Part shown: positions 1 through 6,454 of the stretch, one piece after another
Layout of the letters: every line of letters begins with the position of its first letter
Numbering within the stretch: the first letter of the stretch is position 1
IMG/VR virus record: IMGVR_UViG_3300002835_000175
Span: 1 to 64,000 of that record
Strand: one strand, 5' to 3'
Length of the DNA stretch: 64,000 nt
DNA from: a virus
The notes under the pieces: model-generated
Told to the model about the DNA's origin: nothing
Database searches by the model: none
What the model saw: only the letters and a program-made list of their open reading frames with translations
Made by a program: the position numbers and the translations under genes

Positions 1-53
1 AATTCACTGACTGTGACCATAAAAACCAACCTTGATATATTGGGAAAAACAAG
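1..53 (-). repeat. E-type linker element, copy 1 (divergent)
   Basis: First of seven dispersed ~50-bp elements. On the plus strand they open with a (C/T)GCTGACT-like box and end in GGAAAAACAA. This copy keeps CACTGACTGTGACC and the GGGAAAAACAAG end, but its middle has drifted from the AATCCGTAGGATT palindrome of the better copies. It lies beside copy 2. Confidence 0.6.
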
Positions 54-63
54 TGACCCTTAA

Positions 64-114
64 AATTCACTGACTATCACCAAGACGCCAAATAGGATAG
101 ATTAGGAAAAACAA
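64..114 (-). repeat. E-type linker element, copy 2
   Basis: Keeps TTCACTGACTATCACC and ATTAGGAAAAACAAC. It ends directly at the 3' end of the Ser-like tRNA, the position these elements usually take: behind one gene and ahead of the next. Confidence 0.7.
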
Positions 115-115
115 C

Positions 116-198
116 GGAGAGAACAGGATTCGAACCTGTGGAGATATTATCTCGTCGGTTTAGTAAACCGGTGCATTAAACCGCTCTGCCATCTCTCC
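116..198 (-). tRNA. tRNA-Ser-like, anticodon reads ACT
   Basis: On the minus strand there is a 7-bp acceptor (GGAGAGA/TCTCTCC), a D arm, an anticodon arm CGGTTTACTAAACCG, a long variable arm (GAGAT-AAT-ATCTC) and a T arm with GGTTCGAATCC. Long variable arm and acceptor fit tRNA-Ser. The 7-nt loop TTACTAA puts ACT at positions 34-36 where a GCT anticodon is usual, so the decoded codon would be AGU. No CCA is encoded. The gene call is firm; the A34 anticodon is the odd point. Confidence 0.85.
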
Positions 199-199
199 C

Positions 200-456
200 T
201 ATTTTATTAGGTCTTGATATTTTTGATTATTGGTTTCTATAAGATCCTTTGATTTTATGTAGTTGTATTCCATAGTATTTTTCTGGTTTTGTGTTTGACA
301 ATCGTTATAGGGTATGGTATAGTCGAGTTTGCTAATAGAAGGTTTATGATAAAAACTAGCGTTGGACAAACTTACTATCACCATCGGCCATATAAAGTCA
401 TGTATTATCATTGGGAAACACTTCACAATAATAAACTATAAAAAACAGAAGTATGA
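200..456. other. Stretch without a supported gene
   Basis: A 75-codon GTG-started minus-strand frame (199-426) fills most of this stretch. It has no Shine-Dalgarno sequence, no promoter and no recognisable domain, so I do not call it. Nothing else is evident. Confidence 0.4.
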
Positions 457-540
457 TCAACAACATTTAGGGGTAAACCCTAGAGCAAACCCGTAAATGA
501 AAGCGCCCCAAATAACATACGGAATCATTTCAATAACCAT
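457..540 (-). CDS. Possible 27-aa membrane peptide
   Basis: Short frame starting MVIEMIPYVIWGAF and continuing hydrophobic to a Cys-Cys end, so it would be one membrane-spanning segment. A weak GGGTGA lies just before the ATG and no promoter is visible. Tiny membrane peptides with better ribosome sites occur elsewhere in this arm (12,828-13,002 and 13,556-13,642), which makes it plausible but unproven. Confidence 0.3.
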   Translation of the reverse strand: MVIEMIPYVIWGAFIYGFALGFTPKCC

Positions 541-822
541 AGTCACCCAACTTGTAAGGAAGTAAACGAACTAACACACTCACACACATTGTAACACATC
601 GGCGGTCGTGACGCAACTCCTTGAAACTAAACAACTTACAAACAGTGATCGTTCGATAACTTTTTATTAAGAGGGTTTCGCTGCTTGACCGACCCTTAGT
701 TCTCTAATACTCTTATGCAGAGGTTAAGTAATACTATAGAGATAAGAAGTACAGTAGAGGTAATATAGAATATTAGTATCTCTAGGAACTTGACAACATT
801 CCCTCCTGCATTACTATAAGTA
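541..822. other. Intergenic stretch, no gene seen
   Basis: No convincing frame, RNA fold or linker copy. A plus-strand TTGACA-N16-TACTAT (790-817) would fire into the end of the next minus-strand gene and may be chance. Confidence 0.4.
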
Positions 823-846
823 TGAACCAACACACTCACTGGTTCA
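823..846 (-). terminator. Hairpin at end of the 62-aa gene
   Basis: Inverted repeat TGAACCA ... TGGTTCA (7 bp, 10-nt loop) overlaps the stop codon of the 836-1024 gene. No T-run follows, so it may be a weak or factor-dependent terminator or an RNA stabiliser. Confidence 0.4.
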
Positions 847-1024
847 TCATTGGATTATTACAGGAATTTTTCAGATCATTAATAAGGATACTAATATAGG
901 AACAGTTTGCCTGCTCACTAGGATTATACTGACGATAAAACTCTAGAGCATTTAGGATAATATCCATATCCACCCTAGGAAATCTGTAACTATCATATTC
1001 AGGATCATACTTCATAGTAGTCAT
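836..1024 (-). CDS. Hypothetical protein, 62 aa
   Basis: Starts MTTMKYDPEYDSYRF at an ATG preceded by AAGGA five bases upstream; a longer upstream start has no ribosome site. Polar with several Tyr and Cys residues and no recognised domain. Its 3' end sits in a hairpin. It belongs to the minus-strand accessory set; function unknown. Confidence 0.55.
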   Translation of the reverse strand: MTTMKYDPEYDSYRFPRVDMDIILNALEFYRQYNPSEQANCSYISILINDLKNSCNNPMMNQ

Positions 1025-1078
1025 TATTCCTTGATGCAAAGTAACAAAAGGTAAAATAGGCCAACAAAATATACAAAC

Positions 1079-1252
1079 TCATTCAGCACCACACTTTTGC
1101 TTATTAATAAGTTCATTCATATAGTAACTAGCAACAGTATTCCACTCCTTACATTCTTCCATATACTGACTATCCCCAGTAACAATATACCAAGACATTT
1201 TGGTTTGAGCACAATCTAACGAATGATTAATCGCACTAATAATTTCTTCCAC
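1079..1252 (-). CDS. Hypothetical protein, 57 aa
   Basis: The frame is open to 1285, but AAAGGA lies seven bases before a GTG at 1252, giving a product that continues EEIISAINHSLDCAQTKMSW. Small and acidic, mostly helical by eye, with Cys residues at both ends. An E-type linker lies immediately upstream with no sigma-70 promoter between, so expression would depend on read-through or on the linker. No known family recognised. Confidence 0.5.
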   Translation of the reverse strand: MEEIISAINHSLDCAQTKMSWYIVTGDSQYMEECKEWNTVASYYMNELINKQKCGAE

Positions 1253-1285
1253 TATCTTTTCCTTTCTGCATAATAGACCACACAC

Positions 1286-1335
1286 TTTCGCTGACTATCG
1301 CCAAGACCGCAAATCCGTAGGATGGGGTAAAACAA
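1286..1335 (-). repeat. E-type linker element, copy 3
   Basis: Matches the consensus at TTTCGCTGACTATCGCC and AAATCCGTAGGAT. It lies just upstream of the 57-aa gene with no separate promoter between them. Confidence 0.75.
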
Positions 1336-1336
1336 T

Positions 1337-1496
1337 CCCACAATGATTATCCTATTTTATAGAAAAGATTTCATCTAATCATCTCTCCTAATATTAGTCG
1401 TAACCCCTTGACAGATAACGACTTACGCCTCCATTGTATCGTCTAGCCTCTGGAGTAGCAAGCAACCTTTTTGAGATTCTTTGACAAAATCTCGAT
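1337..1496. other. Intergenic stretch between linkers
   Basis: Only a 26-codon minus-strand frame beginning in the 44-bp module is present (ATG from its palindrome), with no domain and no promoter. I see no supported gene. Confidence 0.4.
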
Positions 1497-1540
1497 CTGC
1501 CATCTTGACAGGCGCCGCGGGCGATCTGCCATTTTGGCAG
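1497..1540. repeat. 44-bp paired-palindrome module, copy 1
   Basis: Arms CTGCCATCTTGACAG and CTGCCATTTTGGCAG around a 14-bp spacer containing GCCGCGGG. It follows the terminator of the DUF932 gene. The first arm's change leaves a G-U pair on the minus-strand RNA only. Confidence 0.85.
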
Positions 1541-1545
1541 GCGAT

Positions 1546-1585
1546 ATAAAAAGAAACCGCCGCAGGGCATTACCCCTACGGCGGC
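1546..1585 (-). terminator. Rho-independent terminator of DUF932 gene
   Basis: On the minus strand an 11-bp stem, CCGCCGTAGGG paired with CCCTGCGGCGG around a short loop, is followed by TTTCTTTTTA. It starts about 25 bases after the stop codon at 1610. This is the clearest classical terminator in the left arm. Confidence 0.9.
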
Positions 1586-1609
1586 TCTTACCACGCCACG
1601 AAAGGAAGA

Positions 1610-2554
1610 CTAGATCGCGTTGGCAAACTCCATAGCAGATTCCAACGCCTTATTATTCTCATTAGCATTCTGGCCAAACCAGAGGCTATCGAGTCGATTG
1701 TCGGTCGTGCGACCCTTCCCATAGTTAAGGTACTCATTAAATCCATTATAAGCGGCCCACCAAGTACCACGAACATTAGCAGCAGTCTGCTTTGGGCCTT
1801 CGATACGGCTCATAATATCGTCCATAATATTACGGGTACGAGTCTTAATATCCTCGTCAGCACCCTTAATATTCAGCACAATCTTAACATACTTATCAAT
1901 ATCCTTCTGGTTAAACTGCTTACCAGCAAGGAACCGATACTGTTCCGCAGTAGCCTCAAAACCAGCGTTAATATTGTCCATAATATCACGAACCTGTTCC
2001 AGATTCTTCTGGCTGGAGCGAGTGTGACGAATACGAATCATCTTACTATCACTATGCTTGTGAGCATAAGAGAGAGTATTCACACAGACCACGCGAATCG
2101 GAGTGTATCCGACACGAATAGCCGTAGTTCCATCGTGACTATTAGAAAGCAGAATAAACTTACTAACCTCATCACCCGGAACAATCTCACTATTATCACG
2201 GTTCAGTTGAGCGAGAACCCAAACCTTCTGACCGCTATGGAGCGATCCGGCAGTATGGATAGCACACTCGTTAGCATCGAGGAAAGGCTGGAACCAATCG
2301 AAAGCATCTTTATTCTGGAGAGGGGTATAGCGAGGCCCAACAACACCAAGGATGCTACCATCGCTCTTGCGATATGTTGCACGATGATTAACAGGAGTAC
2401 CATCAACGGTCTGCAAATCCTTCAGACCCACTTCCCAATCCAGACCAGCCTCGACAATAGCATCGTTAACAGCGATACCCTCATCGACCTGATTACCAAG
2501 GCCATGCCAAGGTGTCTCACCAACAAACATCATCTTTTCAACAGCAGCAGGCAT
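1610..2554 (-). CDS. DUF932 / phage-plasmid-like protein (TIGR03299 type)
   Basis: 314 aa from ATG at 2554, chosen because AAGGAG lies six bases upstream; the frame runs further but without a start signal. The N-terminal part (MFVGETPWHGLG, then the R-Y-T-P-L-Q-N stretch) and the middle (TTAIRVGYTPIRVVC) are typical of DUF932 proteins of phages and plasmids, a family of unknown biochemical role often linked to DNA maintenance. Length is normal. It has its own sigma-70 promoter and a strong terminator and is flanked by 44-bp modules on both sides, so it is a self-contained cassette. Confidence 0.85.
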   Translation of the reverse strand: MPAAVEKMMFVGETPWHGLGNQVDEGIAVNDAIVEAGLDWEVGLKDLQTVDGTPVNHRATYRKSDGSILGVVGPRYTPLQNKDAFDWFQPFLDANECAIHTAGSLHSGQKVWVLAQLNRDNSEIVPGDEVSKFILLSNSHDGTTAIRVGYTPIRVVCVNTLSYAHKHSDSKMIRIRHTRSSQKNLEQVRDIMDNINAGFEATAEQYRFLAGKQFNQKDIDKYVKIVLNIKGADEDIKTRTRNIMDDIMSRIEGPKQTAANVRGTWWAAYNGFNEYLNYGKGRTTDNRLDSLWFGQNANENNKALESAMEFANAI

Positions 2555-2600
2555 CTTAATCTCCTTCGTGGTGGCTAACTTCTTTCGTTCCGATACGTTG

Positions 2601-2628
2601 ATTCTACAGTATGTATTCGGCTTGTCAA
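2601..2628 (-). promoter_or_regulatory. Sigma-70 promoter of DUF932 gene
   Basis: TTGACA, 16 bp beginning AGCCGAAT, then TAGAAT on the minus strand. Confidence 0.8.
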
Positions 2629-2653
2629 GCGTTAGAAATCCAGAAAATCTTTT

Positions 2654-2697
2654 CTGCCATTTTGGCAGGCGGTCCGCGGATGCTGCCATTGTGGCAG
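2654..2697. repeat. 44-bp module, copy 2
   Basis: Arms CTGCCATTTTGGCAG and CTGCCATTGTGGCAG, spacer with TCCGCGGA. It abuts the stop codon of the phosphoribosyltransferase gene with no gap and precedes the DUF932 promoter. Confidence 0.9.
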
Positions 2698-3174
2698 TCA
2701 CCCAATATTTAACAGCGAAACCCCAAGATCACGCTTGCACAGTTTAGAACCATCCTCATCGTTGCGATAAGCACATTCGTTAGGCAGATAGCAATAAACC
2801 CCAACACAATGAGAACGCGAGTATTCATCCTTGATAACTCTTTTAATGTGTTTAACGGTCGAACCAGAACAGATTAAATCGTCTAATATAATATATTGAA
2901 AAGGGGCCACTCCCTCGGTACGAAACTCTGAATAGCATTGTTCCCCCTTTCTTACCACAACAATATTCTTGTTGAGTAACTCTGCGATTTGTGGAACCAC
3001 CATCAATCCACTTACACCGCAGCAGGCAATGCTATCAAAACTATCTGCTATTTTTCTAAGATCACAAACAGCCTTAATAATAATCTTATTTCTGGCCTTA
3101 TGATTCAAAACGTGACAAGTGTGGCTAGCACCTTGAATATACTTGCCTTCGGTTGTTTTTCTTACGTCTTCCAT
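2698..3174 (-). CDS. Phosphoribosyltransferase-family protein
   Basis: 158 aa from ATG at 3174. The PRPP-binding signature YIILDDLICSGSTVKHI, at about residues 94-110 (hydrophobic strand, two Asp, then SGST loop), is the hallmark of type I PRTases. The upstream hydrophobic strand ending in CCGVSG fits the second loop of the fold. The substrate cannot be told; orotate-type or nucleobase-salvage roles are possible. A GTG at 3198 would add eight residues but overlaps a tRNA-like sequence; neither start has a ribosome site. Its stop codon touches a 44-bp module. Confidence 0.8.
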   Translation of the reverse strand: MEDVRKTTEGKYIQGASHTCHVLNHKARNKIIIKAVCDLRKIADSFDSIACCGVSGLMVVPQIAELLNKNIVVVRKGEQCYSEFRTEGVAPFQYIILDDLICSGSTVKHIKRVIKDEYSRSHCVGVYCYLPNECAYRNDEDGSKLCKRDLGVSLLNIG

Positions 3175-3186
3175 AGCAGAGTCAAA

Positions 3187-3278
3187 GATGGACGGCACGA
3201 TTCGAACGTACTAAGAAAGGATAGATAAGGCGTTATGCCTAGGTATAGAATACTTGTCCCACCAAGTTGCATCCATCA
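3187..3278 (-). tRNA. tRNA-like sequence, anticodon arm not resolvable
   Basis: On the minus strand, ATGGATG/CGTCCAT make an acceptor stem with one wobble, ACTT-GGTGGGAC-AAGT a D arm, and GTACG-TTCGAAT-CGTGC a T arm. The 40 nt between D and T arms fit a class II tRNA, but no 5-bp/7-nt anticodon arm with U33 can be drawn; only a small AGGC-ATAAC-GCCT hairpin is present. It is either a decayed tRNA or a tRNA mimic. Confidence 0.4.
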
Positions 3279-3290
3279 GACGAGAAACGG

Positions 3291-3455
3291 CTATTCGTTG
3301 TCTAGTTCATCTACTACATTATGATAGTAATATTCATAGTCCTGTTGGTCAGGAAAATCATAATCGTCACCATCATCAAAAAAGTCATCTTCATATAGAG
3401 CATCGGAATCTTCTACGACACGATCATAATCAAACTCATATTCATCATCAGGCAT
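3291..3455 (-). CDS. Very acidic small protein, 54 aa
   Basis: Starts MPDDEYEFDYDRVVEDSD; more than a third of residues are Asp or Glu, with many Tyr. The start has AAAGGA nine bases upstream, and a good promoter sits at 3476-3503. Short acidic proteins of this kind in phages may mimic DNA or bind basic host proteins, but that is only a guess from composition. Followed by the tRNA-like sequence. Confidence 0.7.
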   Translation of the reverse strand: MPDDEYEFDYDRVVEDSDALYEDDFFDDGDDYDFPDQQDYEYYYHNVVDELDNE

Positions 3456-3475
3456 AGTCGTTTTTCCTTTGCTCT

Positions 3476-3503
3476 ATTCTACACCAAACCAAACAACTGT
3501 CAA
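3476..3503 (-). promoter_or_regulatory. Sigma-70 promoter of acidic 54-aa gene
   Basis: TTGACA-N16-TAGAAT on the minus strand, directly after the tRNA-Lys 3' end. Confidence 0.8.
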
Positions 3504-3505
3504 GT

Positions 3506-3577
3506 GGACCCCCTGGGACTCGAACCCAGAACCTACGGCTTAAAAGGCCGCTACTCTACCAATTGAGTTAGAGATCC
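3506..3577 (-). tRNA. tRNA-Lys (TTT)
   Basis: Cloverleaf with acceptor GGATCTC/GGGGTCC, anticodon loop CTTTTAA and T arm CTGGGTTCGAGTCCCAG. No CCA encoded. Confidence 0.95.
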
Positions 3578-3628
3578 ATATCAGTAGTATACCATACGTT
3601 ATCGTCTTGTCAACCCCAAAACTTTAGT

Positions 3629-3708
3629 AGTGGGTGAGGGACTCGAACCCCCGAAGTTAATAACACCTGATTTACAGTCAGGCCCATTTGCCGCTTTGGT
3701 AACCCACC
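3629..3708 (-). tRNA. tRNA-Tyr (GTA)
   Basis: Anticodon arm CTGACTGTAAATCAG, long variable region and T loop TTCGAGT; acceptor GGTGGGT/ACCCACT. Confidence 0.95.
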
Positions 3709-3710
3709 AT

Positions 3711-3760
3711 TTTTCGCTGACTACAACCACCACAACCAAATCCGTAGGATTAGCTGAAAC
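3711..3760 (-). repeat. E-type linker element, copy 4
   Basis: Full TTTTCGCTGACTACAACC ... AAATCCGTAGGATTAGC. It fills the gap between tRNA-Asn and tRNA-Tyr almost exactly. Confidence 0.8.
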
Positions 3761-3831
3761 TGGCGAGACAGGATTCGAACCTGTAACCTAGCGGTTAACA
3801 GCCGCTTGCACTACCGTTGTGCTACTCGCCA
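3761..3831 (-). tRNA. tRNA-Asn (GTT)
   Basis: Acceptor TGGCGAG/CTCGCCA, anticodon loop CTGTTAA, T arm ACAGGTTCGAATCCTGT. Confidence 0.95.
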
Positions 3832-3860
3832 CCATCGCAACTCAAACGTCAGCCTCCGAT

Positions 3861-3930
3861 TCCGAGACTACGATTCGAACGTAGAATAAAGGATCCAAAG
3901 TCCTCTGTGATACCGTTTCACCATCTCGGA
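3861..3930 (-). tRNA. tRNA-Gln (TTG)
   Basis: Acceptor TCCGAGA/TCTCGGA, anticodon arm GAGGA-CTTTGGA-TCCTT, T arm CTACGTTCGAATCGTAG. Confidence 0.95.
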
Positions 3931-3932
3931 GG

Positions 3933-4004
3933 GCCGATGGAGGGATTTGAACCCCCGACAGGCGGTTTACAAAACCGCTACTCTACCAACTGAGTTACAT
4001 CGGC
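3933..4004 (-). tRNA. tRNA-Thr (TGT)
   Basis: Acceptor GCCGATG/CATCGGC, anticodon loop TTTGTAA within GCGGTTTTGTAAACCGC, T loop TTCAAAT. Only two bases separate it from tRNA-Gln. Confidence 0.95.
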
Positions 4005-4008
4005 AAGA

Positions 4009-4215
4009 CTACATATCATACTCTCGTTGCCAACTCCTGTCAATAGCCTTGCGAGTACGCTGTCGCTTGGGGCGATTATCCATAACCGTATCCCTGTGTT
4101 CCTTGTGACCAGTAGACACTTCCCAAGGCTTCTTAACCTTGAGTTTAATAGTGCCGTACTTGCGGCGTGGTCGCGTATCGTCGTTGTTGTGGAGCGTAAT
4201 CATACCATTGTCCAT
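4009..4215 (-). CDS. Basic hypothetical protein, 68 aa
   Basis: Rich in Lys and Arg, with KYGTIKLKVKKPWEV in the middle and RPKRQRTRKAIDRSW near the end, so nucleic-acid binding is possible. The 5' part overlaps the end of the 4145-4444 gene in another frame. No ribosome site precedes the first ATG; an internal ATG at 4203 is equally possible. A TTGACA-N16-TACAAT promoter inside the neighbour could serve it. It ends directly before tRNA-Thr. Confidence 0.5.
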   Translation of the reverse strand: MDNGMITLHNNDDTRPRRKYGTIKLKVKKPWEVSTGHKEHRDTVMDNRPKRQRTRKAIDRSWQREYDM

Positions 4216-4444
4216 TTTCGTGTTGATAAAAAACCTTGTTTACGTTAGGGTCGTATGCCATTAAACAATATTGTATCGGATGATTCGTTTTTGTCAACTC
4301 CTGTTTTTGTTGTAAAGCAGGAAGTTTAATCTCACCCTTTTGATAATCTTTTACACCATTATAAGCAAAACCTAAAATGGCCACAATCACACCAATCCAT
4401 TGTAGCATAAGTGTTATCCTTGTCAAATCCCTTTTCTCGTCCAT
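4145..4444 (-). CDS. Small membrane protein, up to 99 aa
   Basis: An N-terminal membrane segment (MLQWIGVIVAILGFAYNGV, about residues 13-31) is followed by a polar tail rich in Gln and Tyr. Three starts compete. ATG 4444 sits six bases after a GATAAT box, the leaderless geometry used elsewhere here. ATG 4408 has AAGGA eight bases upstream. A shorter form would start after a second internal promoter. Function unknown. Confidence 0.55.
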   Translation of the reverse strand: MDEKRDLTRITLMLQWIGVIVAILGFAYNGVKDYQKGEIKLPALQQKQELTKTNHPIQYCLMAYDPNVNKVFYQHENGQWYDYAPQQRRYATTPQVRHY

Positions 4445-4480
4445 ACGGATATTATCGGCATGATCGGCTTGGGAACTTTA

Positions 4481-4524
4481 ATGCCATTTTGGCAGTTGGC
4501 CCGCGGAGGCTGCCATTATGGCAG
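4481..4524. repeat. 44-bp module, copy 3
   Basis: Arms ATGCCATTTTGGCAG and CTGCCATTATGGCAG, spacer with CCCGCGGA. The second arm's TTAT supplies the stop codon (TAA on the minus strand) of the 4516-4761 gene, so the module overlaps coding sequence. Confidence 0.9.
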
Positions 4525-4761
4525 ATCTTCCTCCTGTTGCTCTTTAGCACGAATCATAACTTTGGGCGTTTTAATAATCTGGGTTAAACTATCAGCATTT
4601 GTATAGTCACGGAATCCACGTTCATCCACATAAAAATATTCGTCAAAAATATCAAACTCATTAGTATCATTAAATACCGCAATAGCAGCCACCATCGGGC
4701 TACTGTGAGGAATACTAACAATCTTTTCGACCGTATTACTTTTTACATACCACTTACTCAT
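4516..4761 (-). CDS. Hypothetical protein, 81 aa
   Basis: Starts MSKWYVKSNTVEKIVSIPH with GGAG eight bases before the ATG. Looks like a small alpha/beta protein with an aromatic-rich centre (EYFYVDERGF); no family recognised. It follows the 77-aa gene by four bases, forming an operon with it and the GP88-like gene. Its last two codons and stop lie inside a 44-bp module. Confidence 0.75.
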   Translation of the reverse strand: MSKWYVKSNTVEKIVSIPHSSPMVAAIAVFNDTNEFDIFDEYFYVDERGFRDYTNADSLTQIIKTPKVMIRAKEQQEEDLP

Positions 4762-4765
4762 CTGC

Positions 4766-4999
4766 TCAACTCCCTAGGCTAATAACTACAGTGTTGTCGT
4801 ACTTAGCAAAATCTAACTCAACTCCAAAATCATTATCATCAAGTATAGACTGTAATGTTTCTTGACTAATAAGAGTATCAGTATTAGTACCAAAACTAAC
4901 ATCACTGTTAGAAATAGCCTCTATTACATTACCATAATCTAACTCGTTATAATCACAAACTTCTCGTAGATCGAGATATTCCCAAGCATAACTTTTCAT
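4766..4999 (-). CDS. Hypothetical protein, 77 aa
   Basis: Start at ATG 4999 (MKSYAWEYLDLREVC) is set by GAGGA five bases upstream; the longer frame overlaps the preceding gene. Acidic, probably mixed helix and strand. Middle gene of a three-gene unit driven by the promoter at 5733-5760. No function recognised. Confidence 0.75.
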   Translation of the reverse strand: MKSYAWEYLDLREVCDYNELDYGNVIEAISNSDVSFGTNTDTLISQETLQSILDDNDFGVELDFAKYDNTVVISLGS

Positions 5000-5006
5000 A
5001 TTATCC

Positions 5007-5711
5007 TCAATGGGCAGGGAATAGAACATTAGCCAAACCGCGAACGCACAAGTCGCATGATATACTATCTTTCGTGCCAGTGCAAGTGATTTCTGACCGA
5101 CCACGACGGATTTCCGGACACGTTACAAACTTGCTACCATTCAGCACAACAAGTTTGGGCAACGCTTTCCTCCATGCTTCCGCCTTGACTTTACTCTTTG
5201 GACGCTTCGGGGCGATTTTCATATCACTATCACACCACGCGAACAGTTTGAAACCTTGTGCCAGTGCTTCGCCCATGTCATTATCATCGTGAACACTAGC
5301 GTATACATTCATATACTTTTCCAGACTAACAAGCCGACTATCATAAATATGGGTATAAAACCACATATCGGGCAGACTATCGCCATCGGTAAGAATACTC
5401 TCACACGCCCACGTTACATTAGCAACATAGTCTAGGTCAAGTTCGCCATTGAGAAACCAGTCGCCACGTTCGTGCCAGCGAATAGACTTTTTACGCTTCT
5501 TAGCGTCAAGAATCATAGCACGGATTTTATGCTTTTCCGTGACTAGATTAGCAAACCCGGCAGTACGAGCATTTTTATACTGATTTTCCGTAGCCTCAGC
5601 ATAGCAACCATTATTTAGATAATCGCAGTCGCTTGGGCAAGTATCGCCAACCGGACGCGAAACCACAATGCAACCCTTGCCCAACTTATCGTTACCGTCT
5701 GCTGTTTTCAT
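5007..5711 (-). CDS. GP88-like Cys-rich phage protein
   Basis: 234 aa, start supported by AGGAG seven bases upstream. The N-terminal KLGKGCIVVSRPVGDTCPSD with CDYLNNGCYA resembles the phage gene-88 (GP88) type, where an early cysteine cluster is followed by a conserved R-W-H-x-x-G-D-W segment (here RWHERGDWF, about residues 78-86). A second cluster (CTGT...CDLC) lies near the C terminus. The cysteines could bind zinc or an iron-sulfur centre; activity is unknown. First gene of an operon with its own promoter. Confidence 0.65.
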   Translation of the reverse strand: MKTADGNDKLGKGCIVVSRPVGDTCPSDCDYLNNGCYAEATENQYKNARTAGFANLVTEKHKIRAMILDAKKRKKSIRWHERGDWFLNGELDLDYVANVTWACESILTDGDSLPDMWFYTHIYDSRLVSLEKYMNVYASVHDDNDMGEALAQGFKLFAWCDSDMKIAPKRPKSKVKAEAWRKALPKLVVLNGSKFVTCPEIRRGRSEITCTGTKDSISCDLCVRGLANVLFPAH

Positions 5712-5732
5712 TTTATGTCTCCTGTGCTACTG

Positions 5733-5760
5733 ATTCTACAATAGAATATCGGCTTGTCAA
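5733..5760 (-). promoter_or_regulatory. Sigma-70 promoter of GP88-like operon
   Basis: TTGACA, 16 bp beginning AGCCGATA, TAGAAT: the archetype of the left-arm promoters. Confidence 0.85.
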
Positions 5761-5784
5761 GCAAAAAAACTTGAAGAAAAATAG

Positions 5785-5828
5785 CTGCCATTTTGGCAGA
5801 TCGGCCGCGGAGCCTGCCGTTTTGGCAG
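5785..5828. repeat. 44-bp module, copy 4
   Basis: Arms CTGCCATTTTGGCAG and CTGCCGTTTTGGCAG, spacer ATCGGCCGCGGAGC. It lies between tRNA-Arg and the GP88-like promoter. Confidence 0.9.
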
Positions 5829-5833
5829 GATAA

Positions 5834-5905
5834 TAGCCCCAGGAGGAATCGAACCTCCAATAACTGCTTAGAAGGCAGTTGTTATATCCATTTAACTATG
5901 GGGCC
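5834..5905 (-). tRNA. tRNA-Arg (TCT)
   Basis: Anticodon arm ACTGCCTTCTAAGCAGT, T arm GGAGGTTCGATTCCTCC, acceptor GGCCCCA/TGGGGCT. Confidence 0.95.
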
Positions 5906-5971
5906 ATAAAAACCGATAGCCGCCAGTTCGCCACTAGCGGTCTATCGGATATTATAGTAGATATGCTAGGC

Positions 5972-6226
5972 TCAGGCAACAGCCTCGACTTCCTGCTCGA
6001 CCTTGCTATTGTGAGCATCGCCAGCAGCCTTGGCAGTCACGCCAGTAACCCTAGCCCGCCAAACCTTATAACCCTGCTCGCTAAAAGCCTTGACCTCACC
6101 GGCCTTGACGTTAGCATGAACATCGGACGGCAGAGCATCACGCAGACAATCACCAATCGAATCAACCACAACCTCACGGTCAAGATCAGTAGCAACAATA
6201 TCAACAATAAACGAAAACTTCTTCAT
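5972..6226 (-). CDS. Hypothetical protein, 84 aa
   Basis: Starts MKKFSFIVDIVATDLDREVV; GGAG is nine bases upstream, and an earlier in-frame start overlaps the promoter. The strand-rich N terminus and Ala/Val/Glu-rich C terminus look like a small ferredoxin-like fold, by eye only. Two tandem promoters lie upstream (6270-6298 and 6359-6386). Confidence 0.7.
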   Translation of the reverse strand: MKKFSFIVDIVATDLDREVVVDSIGDCLRDALPSDVHANVKAGEVKAFSEQGYKVWRARVTGVTAKAAGDAHNSKVEQEVEAVA

Positions 6227-6269
6227 GGTAAATCTCTCCAAGTTAGTGTTAATCAAACCGAACAAACGT

Positions 6270-6298
6270 ATCTTATCATCCCAATCATCACTTGTCAA
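6270..6298 (-). promoter_or_regulatory. Sigma-70 promoter, proximal
   Basis: TTGACA-N17-TAAGAT on the minus strand, ahead of the 84-aa gene. Confidence 0.65.
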
Positions 6299-6358
6299 GA
6301 GCCAATCCGAACTTTTGTGTTGTCGTGATCGGTTGGCGTCTTGTCGTGTGATGCTATC

Positions 6359-6386
6359 ATTCTACCATAGAGTATCGGCAAGTCAA
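6359..6386 (-). promoter_or_regulatory. Sigma-70 promoter, distal
   Basis: TTGACT, 16 bp beginning TGCCGATA, TAGAAT. It lies between copy 5 of the module and the proximal promoter. Confidence 0.75.
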
Positions 6387-6410
6387 CAGCGGTTCGTGAA
6401 TATTTTTTGG

Positions 6411-6454
6411 GTGCCATTTTGGCAGATCGGCCGCGGCGCCTGCCGCTTTGGCAG
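6411..6454. repeat. 44-bp module, copy 5
   Basis: Arms GTGCCATTTTGGCAG and CTGCCGCTTTGGCAG, spacer ATCGGCCGCGGCGC. It abuts the stop codon of the L7/L12-like gene with no gap. Confidence 0.9.

Noticed and set aside
199-426. 75-codon minus-strand frame with GTG start
   Set aside because: No ribosome site, no promoter, no domain; length is within chance for this A/T-rich stretch.
790-817. Plus-strand promoter TTGACA-N16-TACTAT
   Set aside because: The only downstream frame is a 25-codon peptide over a terminator hairpin; probably chance or antisense.
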